From contig CAMBYA010000084.1 of NCBI GenBank assembly GCA_945872035.1, positions 1-8,479 on the forward strand: a stretch of 8,479 nt of DNA, read 5' to 3'. How positions within the stretch are numbered: the stretch's first letter is position 1; each line of letters opens with the position of its first letter. Positions 5,912 through 8,479 of the stretch are shown piece by piece. The DNA comes from Rhizobium sp. Q54. GTDB lineage: Bacteria > Pseudomonadota > Alphaproteobacteria > SMXS01. Made by a program: the position numbers and the translations under genes. The notes below the pieces were generated by a model. It saw only the letters and a list, made by a program, of their open reading frames with translations, was not told where the DNA came from and ran no database searches.

Positions 5912-6490
5912 ATGCCGCTTTCAGAGCCGCAGCCCGGGCGCAAGCCGCTGCACACCCGCACCATCGTCATGGACGCCTTCTACCGCGAGGACGGTCTGTG
6001 GGACATCGAGGGCCGGGTCACCGACGTCAAGAACTACGCCTATGACAGCCATGTGCGCGGCCAGGTCGATGCCGGCGACCGTGTGCACGACATGTTCATC
6101 CGCATGACCCTGGACGACCATTTCACGGTTCGCGGGATCGAGGTGAAGATGGATGTCTTCCCGTTCTCGATCTGCAACGAGGTCGAGCCCAACTTCCAGG
6201 AGCTGGTCGGGCTGAAGGTCGGTTCCGGCTGGATGAAGAACGTGCGCGAGCGGGTCGGCGGCAAGCATGGCTGCACCCATGTGGTCGAGCTGTTCGGCCC
6301 GATGGCGACGGTCGCGTTCCAGTCGATTCCAAGCTATTCCCGCATCCGCGACGCCGACAGGCCGAAGGACCCGAACGCGCCGAAGCGCAAGCCGTTCTCG
6401 ATCGGCGGCTGCCACTCCTGGGCCTATGACAGCCCGATCACCAAGAAGCTGGCGCCCGATTGGTACCGCGAGGATTACTCGTCAGATTGA
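5912..6490 (+). CDS. DUF2889 domain-containing protein
   Basis: 192-aa cytoplasmic protein recognised as DUF2889, a family with no established function that I know of. The visible pattern is HTRTIVMDAFYREDGLWDIE (14-33), a conserved opening of this family, then RVHDMFIRMTLDDHFTVRGI (57-76). A His/Cys-rich stretch GGKHGCTHVVELFGP (116-130) and a late GGCHSWAYDSP (165-175) follow. His119, Cys121, His123, Cys167 and His168 could form a metal site or thiol centre, which is my inference. ATG 5912 is preferred to the adjacent ATG 5909 because AGGAG then sits seven bases upstream. No signal peptide or membrane helix. It is transcribed away from the flavin reductase, and its last bases overlap the antisense CcdA-like remnant. 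Family call is from recalled pattern, not a search. Confidence 0.85.
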   Translation: MPLSEPQPGRKPLHTRTIVMDAFYREDGLWDIEGRVTDVKNYAYDSHVRGQVDAGDRVHDMFIRMTLDDHFTVRGIEVKMDVFPFSICNEVEPNFQELVGLKVGSGWMKNVRERVGGKHGCTHVVELFGPMATVAFQSIPSYSRIRDADRPKDPNAPKRKPFSIGGCHSWAYDSPITKKLAPDWYREDYSSD

Positions 6491-6661
6491 TCTCAGCCCG
6501 TCACTGAAGACGCCGTTTTCCTCTACGAAGCGGTTGTAGTTTTCAAGCGCCTCGCGGTTCTCGTCTTGCCATTGACGCTTCCTGGCAGCGGCGGCCTGGG
6601 GCAAGTCGGCAGGCTGATCGGCATCAGTCTTATCGTTTGGCGTGTATCTGTGCCCACACCT
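6482..6661 (-). pseudogene. CcdA-family antitoxin remnant (C-terminal tail)
   Basis: An open minus-strand frame of 59 codons without an ATG or GTG; the only candidate start is TTG at 6604. Its end reads RKRQWQDENREALENYN, then RFVEENGVFSDGLRSI and stop. This is the toxin-binding C-terminal tail typical of CcdA antitoxins (W-x2-EN-x6-YN-x6-G then FSDGLR). The ribbon-helix-helix DNA-binding half that should precede it is missing, replaced by unrelated residues after an in-frame stop at 6664-6662, and I found no such domain in the other two frames. No CcdB gene follows: the sequence downstream is the convergent DUF2889 gene, whose end it overlaps by 9 bases. It is therefore most likely a decayed antitoxin gene. 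A TTG-initiated 40-aa peptide that still binds a toxin encoded elsewhere cannot be excluded. Confidence 0.6.
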
Positions 6662-6815
6662 TTATGCCGATGGTTCCCTCGCGGTCGAAGCGTGCGTTGT
6701 ATTCCTTGATGACCGCAGCGTTCTCGATCCGCCAGCGCCGCGCCCGCTCTTCACGGGTCAGACCATCATCGGGCTCGTCCCTTGTCCGTCTGGGTATATG
6801 GATACCGCAAATCAT
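6630..6815 (-). CDS. Small CcdA-tail-like protein (61 aa), possibly degenerate
   Basis: 61-aa frame starting 26 bases after the bioD stop on the same strand. Residues 20-47 include REERARRWRIENAAVIKEYN and continue to G47. This matches the CcdA antitoxin tail pattern W-x2-EN-x6-YN-x6-G with exactly the same spacing as the remnant just downstream. Residues 1-19 (with IPRRTRDEPDD) do not look like the usual ribbon-helix-helix domain, and the last residues (IKVWAQIHAKR) lack the FSDGLR ending. It is either a short orphan antitoxin-like protein or a broken gene. A weak GGAA lies eight bases before ATG 6815. It may be read through from bioD. Protein status uncertain; the tail similarity is clear by eye. 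Confidence 0.4.
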   Translation of the reverse strand: MICGIHIPRRTRDEPDDGLTREERARRWRIENAAVIKEYNARFDREGTIGIKVWAQIHAKR

Positions 6816-6841
6816 CTTGGTCGATTCCGTGCCAACAACGC

Positions 6842-7504
6842 TCAGCAGACAAGCGCTGTCAGATCAGGCGCTGTGTTCCATTCCTCCACGCGCGGTAAAC
6901 AGACGATCTCCGCCGCACCTACGAATCGCCCAAGCGTAGCCTGCACTTCCGACAGCGGAACCGGGCCTTCGGGGGACTGCGATATGATGATGCCGGTAAC
7001 TGCAACGCGCCGGTTGTTGAGCGCTTCCAGCGTCGCGATGGTGTGGCTCAGCGTGCCCAAATATGAGCCGCAGACCAGCAGAGCTGGAATGTTCAGTTCA
7101 GCGATCCAGTCGGCGACCAAGTGGTTCTCGTTAAGCGGCACGAAGGCGCCACCGACGCCTTCGATGAGAATGTGATCGGCCTGAACCGGCGCGTTGCAGA
7201 ACTCGATCAGCTTCAGGAAGTCGATGCTGCGGCCTTCACGGATCGCCGCCATGTCGGGCGAGAGCGGCGCTTCGAAACGCCACGGCGAAATTTCGGCGAT
7301 AGTCTCGGGGGTCACCGGCCGGTCCATGGCCCGCAGCAGTTCGGCCGTATCGCTTTCGGCCAGCGTCTTGTCCGTAAAGCCGCTGATCACCGGCTTCAGC
7401 GCCCGCACGGTCTTGCCCTGCGCCCGCAGTTGCCGGGTCAGCACGCTGGTCACCAGCGTCTTGCCGATGCCTGTGCCCGTCGCGGTGATGAAGGTGCGGA
7501 TCAT
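6842..7504 (-). CDS. bioD: ATP-dependent dethiobiotin synthetase
   Basis: 220-aa enzyme that closes the ureido ring of biotin, using CO2 and ATP to turn 7,8-diaminopelargonate into dethiobiotin; cytoplasmic homodimer. The N-terminus FITATGTGIGKTLVTS (5-20) contains the P-loop GTGIGKT (10-16). ALKPVISG (35-42) gives the conserved substrate-contacting Lys37, ESDTAELL is at 50-57, and ILIEGVGGAFVPL (112-124) is the second nucleotide/substrate motif with Glu115. Length matches the family. Its ATG overlaps the bioF stop (ATGA), so the two are translationally coupled in one biotin operon. It is followed by the antitoxin-like remnants rather than bioA, so bioA and bioB must lie upstream of bioF or elsewhere. 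Confidence 0.97.
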   Translation of the reverse strand: MIRTFITATGTGIGKTLVTSVLTRQLRAQGKTVRALKPVISGFTDKTLAESDTAELLRAMDRPVTPETIAEISPWRFEAPLSPDMAAIREGRSIDFLKLIEFCNAPVQADHILIEGVGGAFVPLNENHLVADWIAELNIPALLVCGSYLGTLSHTIATLEALNNRRVAVTGIIISQSPEGPVPLSEVQATLGRFVGAAEIVCLPRVEEWNTAPDLTALVC

Positions 7505-8479
7505 CCTGCCAGTCCCAGCTCACGCATGGCCGACACCAAACCGTCGATGTCCTGTGCCGTATGGGCCGAAGAGAACGTCACCCGCAGGCGTGCCGTGCCG
7601 TCGGGCACGGTTGGCGGGCGGATGCCGGTCACCAGGTAGCCGCGCTCCTGCAACGCGGCCGATGCTTCCATCACCCTGTTTGCCTCGCCCAGGATCACAG
7701 GGACGATCGGGCTGACCGGCGCGGGCAGGTTGAGCGCCGCGCAGAACCGCGCCGCGTTCTTCACCGGCCGCGCGCACATTTCCGGATCGCGCTCGATAAT
7801 CTCCAGCGCCTTGATCGCGGCGGCAAGGGTGCCGGGCGGCAGGCCGGTCGAATAGACGAAGCTGCGGCCCCGGTTACGGATCAAATCGGCGACCGGCTGG
7901 CTCGTGCACAAATAGCCGCCATAGGCGCCGATGGCCTTCGACAGCGTGCCCATCTGCAGCGGCACGTCGGACTTGGCCGTGCCGAGGAAGCTGCTGCCGC
8001 GGCCGCCGCCGACCACGCCCAGGCCGTGCGCGTCGTCGGTCATCAGCCAGGCGTCGTAGTCGCGGGCGAGGGCGGCCAGGTCGTCGATGGGCGCCAGGTC
8101 GCCGTCCATGCTGAACACGCCGTCGACGGCGATCAGGCAGGCGCCGTGCGCGGCGCGGTGCTCGCGCAGCAGGGCGCGCGCGTGGTCGATGTCATTGTGA
8201 CGGAACACCAGGACATTGGCGCCGCTCATCCGGCCGCCAGCGAACAGGCAGGAATGGTTCAGTTCATCCTGCAGGATCAGGTCGCCCTGGGCGACCAGGC
8301 AGGGAATCGCGCCCACATTGGTCAGGTAGCCGCTGCCGAACACCAGGCAATCCTCGGTCTGCTTCCAGCGGGCCAGCCCTGCTTCCAGCGCATCATAGAG
8401 CGGCGTGTTGCCCGAGATCAGTCGCGAGCCGCCTGATCCCACGCCGTAGCGCGAGGTTGCCTCGCGCGCCGCCCCGATC
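7501..8479 (-). CDS. bioF: 8-amino-7-oxononanoate synthase, N-terminal part outside window
   Basis: PLP enzyme of the alpha-oxoamine synthase family that condenses pimeloyl-thioester with alanine to give 8-amino-7-oxononanoate. 325 residues are visible of an expected 380 or so; the true start lies beyond the right edge. Seen in order from the edge are SRYGVGSGGSRLISGN (9-24, substrate loop), LDH-type region DELNHSCLFAGG, GVFSMDGDLAPI, and TDDAHGLGVVG (147-157) with the Asp-x-x-His that contacts PLP. The PLP-binding Lys sits in MGTLSKAIGAYGG at about visible residue 181, and YSTGLPPG follows. The related glycine C-acetyltransferase (Kbl) shares these motifs, but direct coupling to bioD by an ATGA overlap makes BioF the clear choice. 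The frame runs to the window end without a stop. Confidence 0.96.
   Translation of the reverse strand, partial: IGAAREATSRYGVGSGGSRLISGNTPLYDALEAGLARWKQTEDCLVFGSGYLTNVGAIPCLVAQGDLILQDELNHSCLFAGGRMSGANVLVFRHNDIDHARALLREHRAAHGACLIAVDGVFSMDGDLAPIDDLAALARDYDAWLMTDDAHGLGVVGGGRGSSFLGTAKSDVPLQMGTLSKAIGAYGGYLCTSQPVADLIRNRGRSFVYSTGLPPGTLAAAIKALEIIERDPEMCARPVKNAARFCAALNLPAPVSPIVPVILGEANRVMEASAALQERGYLVTGIRPPTVPDGTARLRVTFSSAHTAQDIDGLVSAMRELGLAG

Noticed and set aside
6793..6806. Small hairpin (GGTAT, loop ATGG, ATACC) after bioD
   Set aside because: A five-base AT-containing stem with no T-tract; too weak to call a terminator.
6642..7175. 177-codon plus-strand frame across the antitoxin remnants and bioD
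   Set aside because: Mostly antisense to bioD with no family resemblance or ribosome site.
7561..8436. 291-codon plus-strand open frame opposite bioF
   Set aside because: Antisense to clear BioF motifs; composition (Ala/Gln/His/Arg/Gly-rich) is that of a GC-rich shadow frame.
1..8479. CRISPR arrays, tRNA/rRNA genes, insertion sequences, prophage genes
   Set aside because: No spaced direct repeats, no cloverleaf or rRNA-like sequence, and no transposase or integrase motifs were seen on either strand.

Overview
The window is about 8.5 kb of GC-rich, densely packed chromosomal DNA. ATGA start/stop overlaps join many of the genes, and the codon third positions are mostly G or C. The gene set and protein character (a LiuR-like MerR regulator over a beta-oxidation operon, DUF2889, a bioF-bioD pair, a CcdA-type antitoxin relic) suggest an alphaproteobacterium, possibly Rhodospirillales-like. 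That assignment is an inference; no rRNA or tRNA is present to fix it.

Layout: (1) 1-2963, minus strand: an acyl-CoA degradation operon reading MerR/LiuR-like regulator, then a 596-aa acyl-CoA dehydrogenase, then a thiolase cut by the window's left edge. A low-GC intergenic stretch upstream (about 3000-3035) carries a candidate sigma70 promoter with a TTTACGTAAA palindrome in its spacer, a good candidate for the regulator's own operator. (2) 3123-5065, plus strand: two glycosyltransferase-like genes overlapping by 4 bases. The second is a clear GT2 enzyme; the first is a divergent relative lacking a normal DxD. (3) 5066-5784, minus strand: a flavin reductase followed by a TusA-type sulfur carrier, again with an ATGA overlap. 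The TusA stop directly abuts the stop of the convergent glycosyltransferase. (4) 5912-6490, plus strand: a DUF2889 protein, divergent from the flavin reductase. (5) 6482-6841, minus strand: an eroded stretch with two successive CcdA-antitoxin-like C-terminal tails and no visible ccdB toxin. (6) 6842-8479, minus strand: biotin synthesis genes bioF (cut by the right edge) and bioD, overlapping by 4 bases.

Functionally, the left operon would carry out acyl-CoA dehydrogenation and thiolytic cleavage under a regulator that probably senses an acyl-CoA intermediate. The right operon makes the middle steps of biotin. The central genes (sugar transfer, flavin reduction, sulfur transfer, DUF2889) do not form an obvious single pathway. 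The least ordinary items are the tandem antitoxin tails, the MerR palindrome, and the non-canonical glycosyltransferase. I see no CRISPR array, insertion sequence or RNA gene. I found no clearly new multi-gene system.
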